Shown here: positions 1 through 8,610 of the stretch, one piece after another | Layout: each line of letters opens with the position of its first letter | How positions within the stretch are numbered: the first letter of the stretch is position 1 | DNA from: a virus | DNA length: 64,000 bases | Virus record (IMG/VR): IMGVR_UViG_3300037246_001555 | Span: 1-64,000 of that record | Strand: one strand, 5' to 3' | Notes under the pieces: model-generated | The model's input: the letters and a program-made list of their open reading frames with translations, nothing else | Told to the model about the DNA's origin: nothing | Database searches by the model: none | Translations under genes and position numbers: made by a program

Positions 1-2
1 CG

Positions 3-446
3 CCTAGCTCTCTGATCAACGACTACGCAGCATTCATTGAACTGCCGGTTAAGACAATCGTGACTGTTCGTAATCCTCTTGACAACATTGCTTCGTGGCT
101 TAGGGGTAACAAGGCCCGGCGTATGTACCTTGATCGCGCTGATCGAGGTGAGAAGCTGATACGCCGATATCGCCGCTTCTACAAGAACGCCGTGGATATT
201 CTAGAGCAGGTAGACGACTATAAAGTGGTTCAGCACGAAAGGTTAGTTGATTCGCCGTCCGAGGTGATTCAGGAACTCGCCGACTGGTTAGGGCTACCTC
301 ACAACCGTCCGTGGCGCAGACAGTCGGCTAAGCGTATTTGGTCTGAGCCTAGGGAACGCCGCCACGAAGTCACCTATTCCGAAACCGAGCTGGATGAGAT
401 ACGTAGGATAATCAATACTATTCCATTGCTGGAGTACTATCGTTAG
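3..446 (+). CDS. Sulfotransferase-like protein, C-terminal part (cut by window start)
   Basis: The reading frame is already open at base 3, so the gene starts outside the window and the GTG at 60 is internal. The visible 147 residues contain the segment KTIVTVRNPLDNIASWLR, which matches the 3'-phosphate binding region of PAPS-dependent sulfotransferases (a beta strand, then R-x-P-x-D and a serine). The rest is a helical C-terminal half ending in LLEYYR. The N-terminal P-loop cannot be seen. It opens a plus-strand block of sugar-modifying genes that includes two more sulfotransferase-like proteins. The natural acceptor is unknown; a sugar is inferred from the neighbours. Confidence 0.7.
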   Translation, partial: PSSLINDYAAFIELPVKTIVTVRNPLDNIASWLRGNKARRMYLDRADRGEKLIRRYRRFYKNAVDILEQVDDYKVVQHERLVDSPSEVIQELADWLGLPHNRPWRRQSAKRIWSEPRERRHEVTYSETELDEIRRIINTIPLLEYYR

Positions 447-458
447 GGGGGTGAGTAA

Positions 459-1322
459 ATGGATGATTTGTATTTGCTACACCCCGTCGTCGGACTAGAG
501 AGCGCAGGATACTTGAGCGGCTCTAGGGAAGGCCCAGCTAAACTAGAAGACACTCGTCTTACTCTAGTTCACCCCTTTTACAACGAACGCGATAGATTCA
601 ACCGCCAGGTTAAGGTTTGGGCCGGATGGTCTGACTATGTGCGCTCCCGGGTGAAGATCGTCTTGGTAGACGACGGGTCTCCTGACCCGCTCCACACTTA
701 CATCACTCCTGAGGTAGAGAAGACCCTATCAGGCCTCAACTTTTCTATTCATAGGATTCGTAAGAATCTGAAGTGGAATACCCCAGGCGCGCTCAATTTA
801 GGGTTGACTGTGGCAACCACAGACTGGGTTCTGATTATGGATTCTGACTGCTCGTTTGATAACGACAATATGGAACGGCTACTTAAAGCTGATCCTGAAG
901 AGGGCGCTATTTACAAGTTTCCCAGACAGCAAGTAGGTATCAAGTCAGAGGACCTCTCCAACCAGAGGTACTTGACTTGTGCAATGCTGTTCCATAGATC
1001 TATATTTCTTGACGCCATTGGCGGGTTTGATGAGGATTTCACTGGGGAGTATTCTGGAGGTTATGCTTACTTCGATGTTGACCTTGATGATCGAGTACGT
1101 CGATCCCGCGCCATTCCGATATTCATCTGGAATCACGTAACCATCACGTATTGGATGCCCTCAATATGCGGGCTTGTAGCCCGCTCAGATGCCGACGAGC
1201 GTGTGAACCGTAAGTTGTTCTATGCCAAGCGAGAGGCACGAAGAGAAGAGCTTCAAGTACGGAATCCTACGGCAATTCTCAGGTTCAGGCACTGGAGGTC
1301 ATATCATCATGAGCGCACCTAG
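459..1322 (+). CDS. Family 2 glycosyltransferase (GT-A fold)
   Basis: A 287-aa protein with the GT2 layout. An early strand LTLVHPFYNE (about 34-43) is followed by VDDGS (70-74), the nucleotide-binding loop, and then by the metal-binding DSD at 128-130 in a WVLIMDSDCS context. Later segments GGFDEDFTGEYSGGYAYFDVDLDDR fit the acceptor-side ED motif region. The ATG at 459 follows a G-rich ribosome-binding site 12 nt after the preceding stop. The 3' end overlaps the methyltransferase gene by 14 nt, which suggests coupled translation. It probably transfers a sugar to a phage or host surface glycan; donor and acceptor cannot be read from the sequence. Confidence 0.85.
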   Translation: MDDLYLLHPVVGLESAGYLSGSREGPAKLEDTRLTLVHPFYNERDRFNRQVKVWAGWSDYVRSRVKIVLVDDGSPDPLHTYITPEVEKTLSGLNFSIHRIRKNLKWNTPGALNLGLTVATTDWVLIMDSDCSFDNDNMERLLKADPEEGAIYKFPRQQVGIKSEDLSNQRYLTCAMLFHRSIFLDAIGGFDEDFTGEYSGGYAYFDVDLDDRVRRSRAIPIFIWNHVTITYWMPSICGLVARSDADERVNRKLFYAKREARREELQVRNPTAILRFRHWRSYHHERT

Positions 1323-1947
1323 TATGACTCGCCTCGGGGAGCTGAACTACTCAGACCGGGTCGAGCATGGCTACACCTATCTCTATGACGAGATCTTTGC
1401 ACCATACAGATACAAGGACACTCGGGTCTTGGAGATCGGTTATGCTCGTGGGCGCGGGACGCGCATGCTGGCGGAGTTCTTTCCGCGGGGCACAGTCCAT
1501 TCGTTTGACATTGAGCCCAACATGCAGCACTACGGAAACCTGACCAAGGAGTTGAAGAAGCGTATCAAGCTGTATAAGGGCGACCAGAGTGACCCGGAGA
1601 GCATTCAAGCCGTACTTCAGCAGGTTTATGACGGACCTAAGAACGCGGCGAAGAGGGGTTATCGCCAATTTGATTTGATTATCGACGACGGTAGTCATAG
1701 GCCGGAACATCAGCAGATCTCATTTGAGAAGTTATGGCCGGAAGTAGTGGCGGGAGGTCTTTACATCATCGAGGACTTTCATCCGTTCTATAAGGAGGGC
1801 CAGCACAAGACGGTGAGTTGGCTTTTCGATATGGTCCACAAGTTGAACAAGTGGGGACATAAGACCGATAGTCCTGAACTGACTGATACGGACTGGATCA
1901 TGTTTTCATACAACCAGGCAATCCTGAGGAAGGCGCCCAGTGAATAA
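1309..1947 (+). CDS. SAM-dependent methyltransferase, MycE/TylE-like sugar O-methyltransferase type
   Basis: The ATG at 1309 is preferred because GGAGG lies just upstream; a longer frame from 1222 would run deep into the glycosyltransferase. The 212-aa protein has motif I VLEIGYARGRGTRMLAEFFP, the post-I acidic strand VHSFDIEPN, and LIIDDGSHRPEHQ followed by LWPEVVAGGLYIIEDFH. The DDGSH and GGLYxxED pair is typical of metal-dependent sugar O-methyltransferases of the macrocin/MycE group. Methylation of a sugar made by this cassette is the natural inference. It overlaps both neighbouring genes (14 nt upstream, 8 nt downstream). Confidence 0.8.
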   Translation: MSAPSMTRLGELNYSDRVEHGYTYLYDEIFAPYRYKDTRVLEIGYARGRGTRMLAEFFPRGTVHSFDIEPNMQHYGNLTKELKKRIKLYKGDQSDPESIQAVLQQVYDGPKNAAKRGYRQFDLIIDDGSHRPEHQQISFEKLWPEVVAGGLYIIEDFHPFYKEGQHKTVSWLFDMVHKLNKWGHKTDSPELTDTDWIMFSYNQAILRKAPSE

Positions 1948-2566
1948 GCATCTCTTGATCATGGGCTTCAGTCGTACAGGTACAACGTTTCTAGTATCGT
2001 TCTACCACCGTTTGGGTTTTGGCACTGGATTTGCGGACGAGTTCATTGACCGCATACAGCATGAAGATAACCAAAGTCATGGGGGCGTTGAGTTCTTTAG
2101 AGAACCAAATCTTCCTGCTGGAATGGATTTTGCTAAGGTTGAAGTGATTAAGCATCCTCTAGGCTACGGCGAGCCTCTTCCTTGGGATATCAAACGTTTC
2201 AACGAACAGTACGGCCGACCCGCAGACATCACCTTTTCACATCGGATATTGACTCGCCGAGACCCTGACTCCAGAACCAAGAGCAGTATCCGTAGAGTTA
2301 GGCTGAAGGAGCAACGCACCGGTCAGCGCGTTAAGTTACCTGCTCGTCTAGACTACGGCGCTCAATTGGAATTCTATGAGGAGAACAATTCCAAACTGAT
2401 TGAGTGGATGGGGGATTGTATTGAGGTGGAGTTTCCTAGAAGCGTACGAGATTTTGACTATCTGTGGCTCCGGTTGTATCCAACTCTCCACGGTAGGGTA
2501 TCTCGTGAGAAGGCTGAAGAGGTGTGGCGGGCTCTAGCCAACGATAACTACGTGACTTATGAGTAG
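1940..2566 (+). CDS. Sulfotransferase-like P-loop protein
   Basis: A 208-aa protein starting at GTG 1940 inside the end of the methyltransferase gene. The N-terminus LLIMGFSRTGTTFL carries the 5'-phosphosulfate loop of sulfotransferases (G9 to T16). The middle is rich in Arg and Lys (about 100-140), and the C-terminal half is helical, as in small phage and bacterial sulfotransferases. It is about 50-80 residues shorter than typical carbohydrate sulfotransferases. It overlaps the next gene by 8 nt. Sulfation of a sugar is inferred; a divergent P-loop kinase is the main alternative. Confidence 0.65.
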   Translation: MNKHLLIMGFSRTGTTFLVSFYHRLGFGTGFADEFIDRIQHEDNQSHGGVEFFREPNLPAGMDFAKVEVIKHPLGYGEPLPWDIKRFNEQYGRPADITFSHRILTRRDPDSRTKSSIRRVRLKEQRTGQRVKLPARLDYGAQLEFYEENNSKLIEWMGDCIEVEFPRSVRDFDYLWLRLYPTLHGRVSREKAEEVWRALANDNYVTYE

Positions 2567-3371
2567 TGTAGTGGGCGTGATGTGGTGTCGGAACGAGGGA
2601 GATCTCTTGCCTCACACCATCCCGGCAGCCCTAAAGAAGGTAGACTGTCTCATGATTGCAGACGATGACTCTACGGATAATAGCTGGGATGTGATCAAGT
2701 CGTTTGACCGTCAGTTGGAATACAAGGTCCGTAGGGCAGACAAGATCTCGGACACAGACTATACTCCAAGGGTCTTCTCCAGGCAGCACCTGCTTGATGA
2801 GGTTCGTCGTAGATTTGGTACGAAGGATGTCTGGGTGCAAATCATCGAGAGTGATACTGCGTTGCTGGACACTGATGTTCGAGAGGTCATTAGCAAGTAT
2901 GCAGTCGATGATATCTCTGTACGCTGGCATATGATCAATGCGTGTCGCCGTGTGTGGACTCCGGAATATGATGTGCCTCGAATTCCAGCCGGCATGCCGT
3001 TGCATGAATACTTTGATGCAGCTCACTGGATGGAGCAGATCAGTAGCTACACTTTCCGCCCTCTCCCTGAACTTCACTACACTGAACGCTTCGTGCCTTG
3101 GCCTCGGGGATGGAGTCACTATCTGAAGTCTGACCCTCCGTGGAAGTTGGTGAAGCATGATGACTCTCCGTTGATTGTTCACTACGGTTATCGAAGTCCT
3201 ACTTTCTATAGCGAGAAGATAGGGCCTTCTGGGGGCACTCCGAAGAAGAATGTGAGGAGTACTGTGCCGTTCTTTAACGGGGCCTACAACAACCACCCGG
3301 TTGACACGTTCTCACCTATCTCTCGTGAGGGATGGAAGGCGTGGCTCAAGGCGCGGGAGGAGGACAAATGA
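2559..3371 (+). CDS. Family 2-like glycosyltransferase
   Basis: A 270-aa protein starting at the ATG that overlaps the end of the previous gene. The N-terminus VVGVMWCRNEGDLLPHTI is the usual GT2 start (strand, then R/KNE), followed by MIADDDSTDNSWD (about 32-44), the DDxSTD nucleotide loop. The segment WVQIIESDTALL takes the place of the DxD motif as ESD. The C-terminal part has aromatic-rich blocks (WMEQISSYTFRPLPELHY) that fit a glycan-binding region. It belongs to the run of overlapping sugar genes, and its stop overlaps the next ATG. Confidence 0.75.
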   Translation: MSSVVGVMWCRNEGDLLPHTIPAALKKVDCLMIADDDSTDNSWDVIKSFDRQLEYKVRRADKISDTDYTPRVFSRQHLLDEVRRRFGTKDVWVQIIESDTALLDTDVREVISKYAVDDISVRWHMINACRRVWTPEYDVPRIPAGMPLHEYFDAAHWMEQISSYTFRPLPELHYTERFVPWPRGWSHYLKSDPPWKLVKHDDSPLIVHYGYRSPTFYSEKIGPSGGTPKKNVRSTVPFFNGAYNNHPVDTFSPISREGWKAWLKAREEDK

Positions 3372-3739
3372 GCAGGATACCTAATGTCAATACTCTTGCT
3401 GATCTGATTGATCGTTTGGTCGTGGAGGTCAATAAACTCTCTTTCTTCGAAAATCGAAAGCGTGAGGAGCAGGGTAAGGAGATGCCCAATGCAGATCTAG
3501 TGGCAGAGTACGATAACCTTAGTCGAGATTGTTGTGAGCTGAGGTCAGCTTTGAAGAACGAGATTAACGGCCTTGTTACAGAGATAGTGGAGAGCGGTGA
3601 GTACAAGGTAATGCGTGAGCCCAGAACGTTCCGTCCTTCTCCCACTAAGATTGCTGATGTGATAGCTGAGATGTGCATGGAGCGTGCCCGTAGTCTCCAC
3701 AATGGAGAGTTGGTGGCTGCGCTTGAGGGAGAGCTATGA
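3368..3739 (+). CDS. Small helical protein of unknown function in sugar cassette
   Basis: The ATG at 3368 follows GGGAGGAGG and overlaps the preceding stop (ATGA); a longer frame from 3332 is rejected. The 123-aa protein is mostly helical. It starts with NVNTLADLIDRLVVEVNKLSFFENRKREEQ, which resembles small helical proteins found beside phage and cell-wall glycosyltransferases. Cysteines occur in RDCCELR and EMCMER. There is no signal peptide or membrane segment. It may be a helper of the neighbouring transferases, but this rests on position only. It overlaps the next gene by 4 nt. Confidence 0.6.
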   Translation: MSRIPNVNTLADLIDRLVVEVNKLSFFENRKREEQGKEMPNADLVAEYDNLSRDCCELRSALKNEINGLVTEIVESGEYKVMREPRTFRPSPTKIADVIAEMCMERARSLHNGELVAALEGEL

Positions 3740-4557
3740 TAACTGAGGTAATCCAATTTTCCAATGAACTAGACTTGCTTGAGGCTCATCTAGAGCATCA
3801 TCGTCCTTGGGGCTGGAGGACCGTGATTGCTGAGTCGGACAGAACCGTCATGGGAACGCCTAAGGCTCTCTATTTCGAGGCGAACAAGGAGAGGTTTGAG
3901 CGGTTTGACGTGGAGTATCTTCAGATTCCGGGGGACATCTTTAAGCCCGCAGCAGGTTATAGGCAGTTCAGGGACAACGATTGGTTGAAGGAGAGGTGGA
4001 TGCACGAGAACTTCGATCCTAAGAATCCTTGGTTGATCTATGCAGACACAGATGAGATCATTACTGAGCAGCCCGCAGATTTTGAGGATGTGGACTACGT
4101 CAGCTTCGTAATAGATGAACGCACAGCCCAAGTGAATCGGCGTACTAGACACTGGCCTGAGGTTTACAGGCTTCATCGTTCTGATATAACGGTAGAACAG
4201 TTAGTGAATCCCAGATTACTGAGACGTAAGTGTCTTGGTCGAGGTTGGCATTTCATGAATTGCCCTTCGCGTCCGGAGGATATGCTCATCAAGGCCCAGT
4301 GCCGTCACTGGTATTTCAATGTACCGCGCCCTGAGGATGCCCCCGGCGTTGAGCACTTTAGATCCCTGTTCGGTCAGGACGTGGATTACATCACAGGCAA
4401 GAAGATAGAGAATTCACAGGTGGTGACTACCAGAGAGCTACCTAGGTGGATGCAGCAGAATCTTCATCTATTTCCGGTAGCTGCGAATCCAGTACCAGAT
4501 ACCGATATTCCGGGTAGGATCAAGAAGAACATTGAGTTGTTCGGACAGGAGGACTGA
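3736..4557 (+). CDS. GT17-like glycosyltransferase
   Basis: A 273-aa protein with family 17 features: an N-terminal FSNELDLLEAHLEHH, then TVIAESDRTVMGTPKALYFEANKERF, and the nucleotide/metal motif LIYADTDEIIT (D104, D106). Known GT17 enzymes have NELDLLEIRL, EANRTFTGKPKPL and ISDVDEIP in the same order, so the match covers the core of the fold. GT17 includes N-acetylglucosaminyltransferases and many bacterial and viral members of unknown acceptor. The start overlaps the preceding gene by 4 nt and the stop abuts the next ATG. Confidence 0.75.
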   Translation: MITEVIQFSNELDLLEAHLEHHRPWGWRTVIAESDRTVMGTPKALYFEANKERFERFDVEYLQIPGDIFKPAAGYRQFRDNDWLKERWMHENFDPKNPWLIYADTDEIITEQPADFEDVDYVSFVIDERTAQVNRRTRHWPEVYRLHRSDITVEQLVNPRLLRRKCLGRGWHFMNCPSRPEDMLIKAQCRHWYFNVPRPEDAPGVEHFRSLFGQDVDYITGKKIENSQVVTTRELPRWMQQNLHLFPVAANPVPDTDIPGRIKKNIELFGQED

Positions 4558-5310
4558 ATGAAGTTCGCCCACCGCCGCAAGGTTCTTGTTACGGGCCCCC
4601 CGTCGTCAGGCACGACAGCCATGACCCTTCTCCTTCACGCCTTGGGTATTGACGGAGGATTCAACGCAGACGAACTTTCCAGTAAGCAGATAGCGGTCAA
4701 GGGGAAGGGGCTTGAGTACATCACCGGGACGACCAGACGCCAACTCAGACAAGACAGAAACTCCGGACAGGACAATTCGCCTCGCTTAATAAAGAAGCCC
4801 ATTGTTCCCGTACATGAGAACAACGCTAGCAATGGAGCGATCCTTGGCGGTGCGACTACCGTTCTGGATAGAGTTCAGAACTTCGGATGGGAGATTGAGC
4901 ATGTGGTTGTGACGGTGAGGAAGTTCGAAGACTTTCTTGAGGCTGCACGACTACATGACACTCACACCCGAAGCCGGGTGAGGCTCAAGTTCGCAGATAC
5001 CAGGGAGACGGAGCGTTGGGTGGGGTACGGCTTCTATAGGACTATACAGCAGCTAGAGGCTGATGAGACTCCCTACTCAGTCGTAGAGTACCCGAAGTTC
5101 AGTGCAAACGCGAGGTATTGCTTTGATAAATTACAGCCTATGTTGACCTGTTCATTTGAAGAGTTCGAACGGGTACATTTTGAACTAATGAGTCCGGACA
5201 AGGCGCATGTAGTGGACGGCAAGGTTAACTCAGCAACGTGGTGGGCCGACGCATCGGGACTAAGCGCCCAGTATGGTCGAGACGGATTATCCAGTAAGGA
5301 AGGTGATTGA
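4558..5310 (+). CDS. Sulfotransferase-like P-loop protein
   Basis: A 250-aa protein starting directly after the preceding stop. RKVLVTGPPSSGTTAMTLLLHALG (about 7-30) contains a GxxSSGTT loop typical of sulfotransferases. Further on, IEHVVVTVRKFEDFLEAARLHD corresponds to the 3'-phosphate binding strand-helix unit, with R and later S/H residues. This is the third such protein in 5 kb. An alternative is a general P-loop nucleotide-binding protein. It ends one base before the epimerase start. Confidence 0.65.
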   Translation: MKFAHRRKVLVTGPPSSGTTAMTLLLHALGIDGGFNADELSSKQIAVKGKGLEYITGTTRRQLRQDRNSGQDNSPRLIKKPIVPVHENNASNGAILGGATTVLDRVQNFGWEIEHVVVTVRKFEDFLEAARLHDTHTRSRVRLKFADTRETERWVGYGFYRTIQQLEADETPYSVVEYPKFSANARYCFDKLQPMLTCSFEEFERVHFELMSPDKAHVVDGKVNSATWWADASGLSAQYGRDGLSSKEGD

Positions 5311-5311
5311 G

Positions 5312-6337
5312 ATGAAGGTACTTATTACTGGAGGCTGTGGCATGATAGGGTTCCATGCTGCGAAGTACTACATGGAACGAGGTCATCATGTTGATGTCAT
5401 GGACAACCTTGAGCGGTCGAAACTATTGGGGCATGAGGTGAGTATTCGTCGCGCTCATTTCAACAAGAATCTTTTGAATGATTGGGATGTGGGCGTCTCG
5501 GTCTATGATGTTTCCAAACGGGAGAGTTTTGACTGCTTGTCTGGTCATGATGTGATTATCCACATGGCAGGTCAATGCGGTGTGCCCACCAGCATCGAAA
5601 ATCCTCGTCGGGATTTTGAAGTGAACACTTTAGGCACCCTCAACGTGTTGGAGTATGCTAGGAAGTGTGGGGCTACGGTGGTGCTGGCCTCTACCAACAA
5701 GGTTTACCCGTTGCACGATGAGTTTAAGAAGGTTGGCGACCGATGGCAGTTCGACCAGACACCCTGGGCAGAGAACGGGTTCCCTGAGACTGCCTTCCTT
5801 ATAGGCGCGCGTACGCCTTACGGGAACAGTAAGTACATGGCCGATCTCCTATGCCAGGAGTACGCTCACACTTACGGTGTCCGAACGGGAGTATTCCGTA
5901 TGTCTTGCATATACGGCCCCAACCAGTTCGGCTTTGAGGAGCAAGGCTGGGCCACATGGTTCATCATTGCCACCTTGAAGGGCTGGCCGATTACGATCTA
6001 CGGCGATGGCGATCAGGTGAGGGATATGTTGTATGTAGAGGACGCCATTAAGGCGTATGACGCCTTTGTACAGTCAGATGTGTCTCATGGGGTGTGGAAC
6101 CTGGGCGGCGGCCCTAGTAACACCTTGACGTTGAAGGAGCATCTCGATTACGTAGAGGGGTTGACCGGAGCACGCTCTCCGGTGACGTACGAGGATTGGA
6201 GACCGCTGGACCAGAAATGTTACGTCAGCGACCTCTGGAGGATGGACCGCGATCTGAAATGGGCTCCCAAGGTAGACACCTTAGCAGGACTGAAGCTCAC
6301 TACAGACTGGGTATCTGAGAATCTGGATGTCTTCTGA
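5312..6337 (+). CDS. NAD-dependent sugar-nucleotide epimerase, CDP-paratose 2-epimerase-like
   Basis: The start at ATG 5312 gives the canonical N-terminus MKVLITGGCGMIG with the GxxGxxG NAD loop (G7 to G13). The extended SDR catalytic pair is Y170 and K174 (TPYGNSK), preceded by LASTNKVYP (S127-T128). The block NQFGFEEQGWATWFIIATLKGWPITIYGDGDQVRDMLYVED and the C-terminal DWRPLDQKCYVSD closely follow CDP-paratose/CDP-tyvelose 2-epimerases. The 341-aa length is normal. It should change the configuration of an activated sugar used by the adjacent transferases. The exact substrate is inferred, and 4,6-dehydratase activity is less likely. Confidence 0.85.
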   Translation: MKVLITGGCGMIGFHAAKYYMERGHHVDVMDNLERSKLLGHEVSIRRAHFNKNLLNDWDVGVSVYDVSKRESFDCLSGHDVIIHMAGQCGVPTSIENPRRDFEVNTLGTLNVLEYARKCGATVVLASTNKVYPLHDEFKKVGDRWQFDQTPWAENGFPETAFLIGARTPYGNSKYMADLLCQEYAHTYGVRTGVFRMSCIYGPNQFGFEEQGWATWFIIATLKGWPITIYGDGDQVRDMLYVEDAIKAYDAFVQSDVSHGVWNLGGGPSNTLTLKEHLDYVEGLTGARSPVTYEDWRPLDQKCYVSDLWRMDRDLKWAPKVDTLAGLKLTTDWVSENLDVF

Positions 6338-6927
6338 TGCGAGTAAGAGATGATGATGTATTTCTCATCGGTCATGGGTACGACACACCTGAGAAGGTAG
6401 TCGCTCGTTTCAAGGAAGTCCATATGGTCATTGCTGATGGGGGCGCTCTTCACGTCGCAGCTATTCTGTGCGGTACCCTCCCTCAGTACCCTACCGGGAT
6501 TGAGTTTTTGAAGGAAAGGATAGAGGCCGGTGAGTTGATTCCTGAGATTCACGGATGGGAGCACGTCAGTTATGGACCTCTGACGAAGCAGGAGATAGTG
6601 GATAACTTGAACCGGTGTATCACCACTATCAACGAGACATTCGATTATCAGCCCACGACGTTCTATACCCCGTGGGGTTCAGACAACGCTCACATCAGAG
6701 AAGCTGCGGATACAGTAGGACTGAAGATGGTAGACTGCTCAGAGGTGGTGTATCCGAAGCGGAAGTTCTTCGGGGGGAAGGCGTGGGAGGCCTATAGCCA
6801 CAACATCAGGCAAGAAACGAGTGAGCTGTTTATTCATTGGTGGGAGGATCGGTGGTTAAATCTAGATAGTCACAGCCTAGTTAAGACGTTGAGGACGGTG
6901 CGGGAGAACCGCAACGCTTTTATGTAA
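6337..6927 (+). CDS. Polysaccharide deacetylase (NodB-type) domain protein
   Basis: A 196-aa protein overlapping the previous stop by one base (TGATG). It has the three metal ligands expected of carbohydrate esterase family 4: an Asp in RDDD (5-7) and the HxxxH pair H72 and H76 (HGWEHVSYG). The segment TTFYTPWGSDNAHIREAADTVGLKMVD corresponds to the RxPxG region, with W where the family usually has P or Y. It is short for the family and has no signal peptide, so it acts in the cytoplasm. Removal of an acetyl group from an N-acetylated sugar intermediate is the likely role. Confidence 0.75.
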   Translation: MRVRDDDVFLIGHGYDTPEKVVARFKEVHMVIADGGALHVAAILCGTLPQYPTGIEFLKERIEAGELIPEIHGWEHVSYGPLTKQEIVDNLNRCITTINETFDYQPTTFYTPWGSDNAHIREAADTVGLKMVDCSEVVYPKRKFFGGKAWEAYSHNIRQETSELFIHWWEDRWLNLDSHSLVKTLRTVRENRNAFM

Positions 6928-6940
6928 GGGGGCGATTGAG

Positions 6941-7888
6941 ATGAAGGTACTCATTACAGGAGTTCTGGGGGTCATTGGGAGCAAACTTGAAGAGGTTTTG
7001 AAGGCTCGCGGGCATGATGTGTTCGGAGTTGATCTCTTCCACACGAACAGGCCCTACGGACATGGATTAGGCCTGGTGGATAATGAAGACTATTTCCGCT
7101 GCGATATCAGTGAGTACCGACAGATAGAGCGGGTCATTGAGCATGTAGAGCCTCATGTGGTCTATAATTGCGCCGCTGAGTTTGGACGCTGGAATGGTGA
7201 GCACTTCTACGAGAAGGTTTGGACTTCCAACGTGATCGGCATGAAGCACATAATCCGGCTTCAAGAAAAGCACGGGTTCAAGCTCGTACACTGCTCTTCT
7301 TCGGAGGTCTATGGTGACTATTCAAATGTGATGTATGAGGATGTGTTGGAGCAAACGCCCATCATACAGATGAGCGATTACGCGATGAGTAAGAGAGTCA
7401 ACGAGATGCAGATCCATAACTCTCAGGAGCAGTTCAACACCTATACTGTAGTGGTTAGGTTCTTCAACACTTACGGCCCGGGGGAATGGTATCATCCTTT
7501 CCGGAGCGTGAACTGTGTGTTCACTTACAATCTCTTACACGGAAGGCCCATCACGGTCTTTAACGGTCATACACGCACTAGCACATATGTCTACGATAGC
7601 GCGAGAACCCTTGCGAACATCTTGGACAATTTCATTAGTGGTGAGACGTACAACATCGCCTCTAATCAGACGCATACTATTGAAGATCTGGCTGCTCTTT
7701 TGGTTAAATACACCAAAGCAGACCCCTCGTTAGTGGCGTATAAGGATCATGGAGAGGTTCTTACGACAAAGCACAAGTATGTTGACGTGTCAAAGTCCAT
7801 CGCCGACTTAGGCCACGAGGACACTGTTTCTCTTGAAGAGGGCGTACTTGCCACGGTTAAGTGGATGAAAGAGTACTACGCATGCTAG
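6941..7888 (+). CDS. NAD-dependent epimerase/dehydratase (extended SDR)
   Basis: A 315-aa protein preceded by GGGGGCGATTGAG. The NAD loop is GVLGVIG (7-13) after MKVLIT, and the catalytic residues are S120-S121, Y147 and K151 (SSSEVYG and YAMSK). The segment RFFNTYGPGEWYHPFRSVNCVF is the usual substrate loop of sugar-nucleotide epimerases and 4,6-dehydratases. Its N-terminus resembles that of the epimerase at 5312, but the C-terminal halves differ. It is the last plus-strand gene of the cassette, and its stop overlaps the stop of the convergent minus-strand gene by 4 bp (CTAG). Confidence 0.85.
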   Translation: MKVLITGVLGVIGSKLEEVLKARGHDVFGVDLFHTNRPYGHGLGLVDNEDYFRCDISEYRQIERVIEHVEPHVVYNCAAEFGRWNGEHFYEKVWTSNVIGMKHIIRLQEKHGFKLVHCSSSEVYGDYSNVMYEDVLEQTPIIQMSDYAMSKRVNEMQIHNSQEQFNTYTVVVRFFNTYGPGEWYHPFRSVNCVFTYNLLHGRPITVFNGHTRTSTYVYDSARTLANILDNFISGETYNIASNQTHTIEDLAALLVKYTKADPSLVAYKDHGEVLTTKHKYVDVSKSIADLGHEDTVSLEEGVLATVKWMKEYYAC

Positions 7889-8610
7889 CAAGACTCAACG
7901 CCCATAATCAGCGTGGGCGAGATAGCTTTGGAGTCAATTTCGAAGAATTGTAGAACGTGGTCTAAATCTAGCCCTTTCTGAGGGTTTGATCTTTTGGAGC
8001 GGGGCAATCTTAGTGCATTAGCGATGTTCTTCTCATGAATTATCTGTACCCACTTAGGTTCCTCGGTGAAGATGGTGTGCTTTCGGAGATCTGATCTGCC
8101 GTGTAGGAAGTCTAGTATGGTGGTTTCGGGGTGCTTGATGATATTGAATGGCGCTATATCCCAGGTATAACCCGCCCAGAAATCGGTAAACACTCGATAC
8201 TTGATTCCATGAGAGAATGTTATCTCCCCACCAAAATCTACAGCCTTAGCCGACTCAATGAAGTCTTTTGAGATAGCATCATCAGTGTCCAGATTAACGG
8301 AGTCTACCCCCCGTATCGCGGCCTCAATATCCCAAACCGCGGGTTTGATTTCAACCTTATCTAGCTTACTTAGTTCATCAAGGAACCACTTCGGACTACG
8401 AGGGTGTACGATGTTTACCCATCGAAAATCCTGATCGGTCTGTGCGAGGACGCTAGGGTGTGTGAAGGTTTTGAATAGCTTCAGCCTGTTAGTAAGCCAT
8501 GAGTCGTAGAACCTATATCTCCACATTTTTCGTTCGTAGTCCTCTCGCCGATCAGTGCTCATATATCGAAGGCTATGCTGATGGCAATTCCAGCGGGAGT
8601 ATACTATCAC
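7885..8610 (-). CDS. Putative rhamnosyltransferase-like protein
   Basis: A GTG at 8610 overlaps the stop of the upstream methyltransferase (GTGA) and gives 241 aa; a longer frame from 8664 would run inside that gene. The sequence RLKLFKTFTHPSVLAQTDQDFRWVNIVHPRSP is the hallmark of the putative rhamnosyl transferase family (R..LF....PS...Q....F.W). A later VDSVNLDTDDAISKDF provides the DxDD metal site. The stop overlaps the convergent dehydratase gene by 4 bp. It is the distal gene of the terminase-containing operon and adds to the sugar programme. The start has only a weak ribosome-binding site. Confidence 0.65.
   Translation of the reverse strand: MIVYSRWNCHQHSLRYMSTDRREDYERKMWRYRFYDSWLTNRLKLFKTFTHPSVLAQTDQDFRWVNIVHPRSPKWFLDELSKLDKVEIKPAVWDIEAAIRGVDSVNLDTDDAISKDFIESAKAVDFGGEITFSHGIKYRVFTDFWAGYTWDIAPFNIIKHPETTILDFLHGRSDLRKHTIFTEEPKWVQIIHEKNIANALRLPRSKRSNPQKGLDLDHVLQFFEIDSKAISPTLIMGVESC

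Noticed and set aside
2631-3296. Open frame of 221 codons on the minus strand opposite the second GT2 gene
   Set aside because: The plus-strand protein has clear GT2 motifs; the antisense product has none and no start signal.
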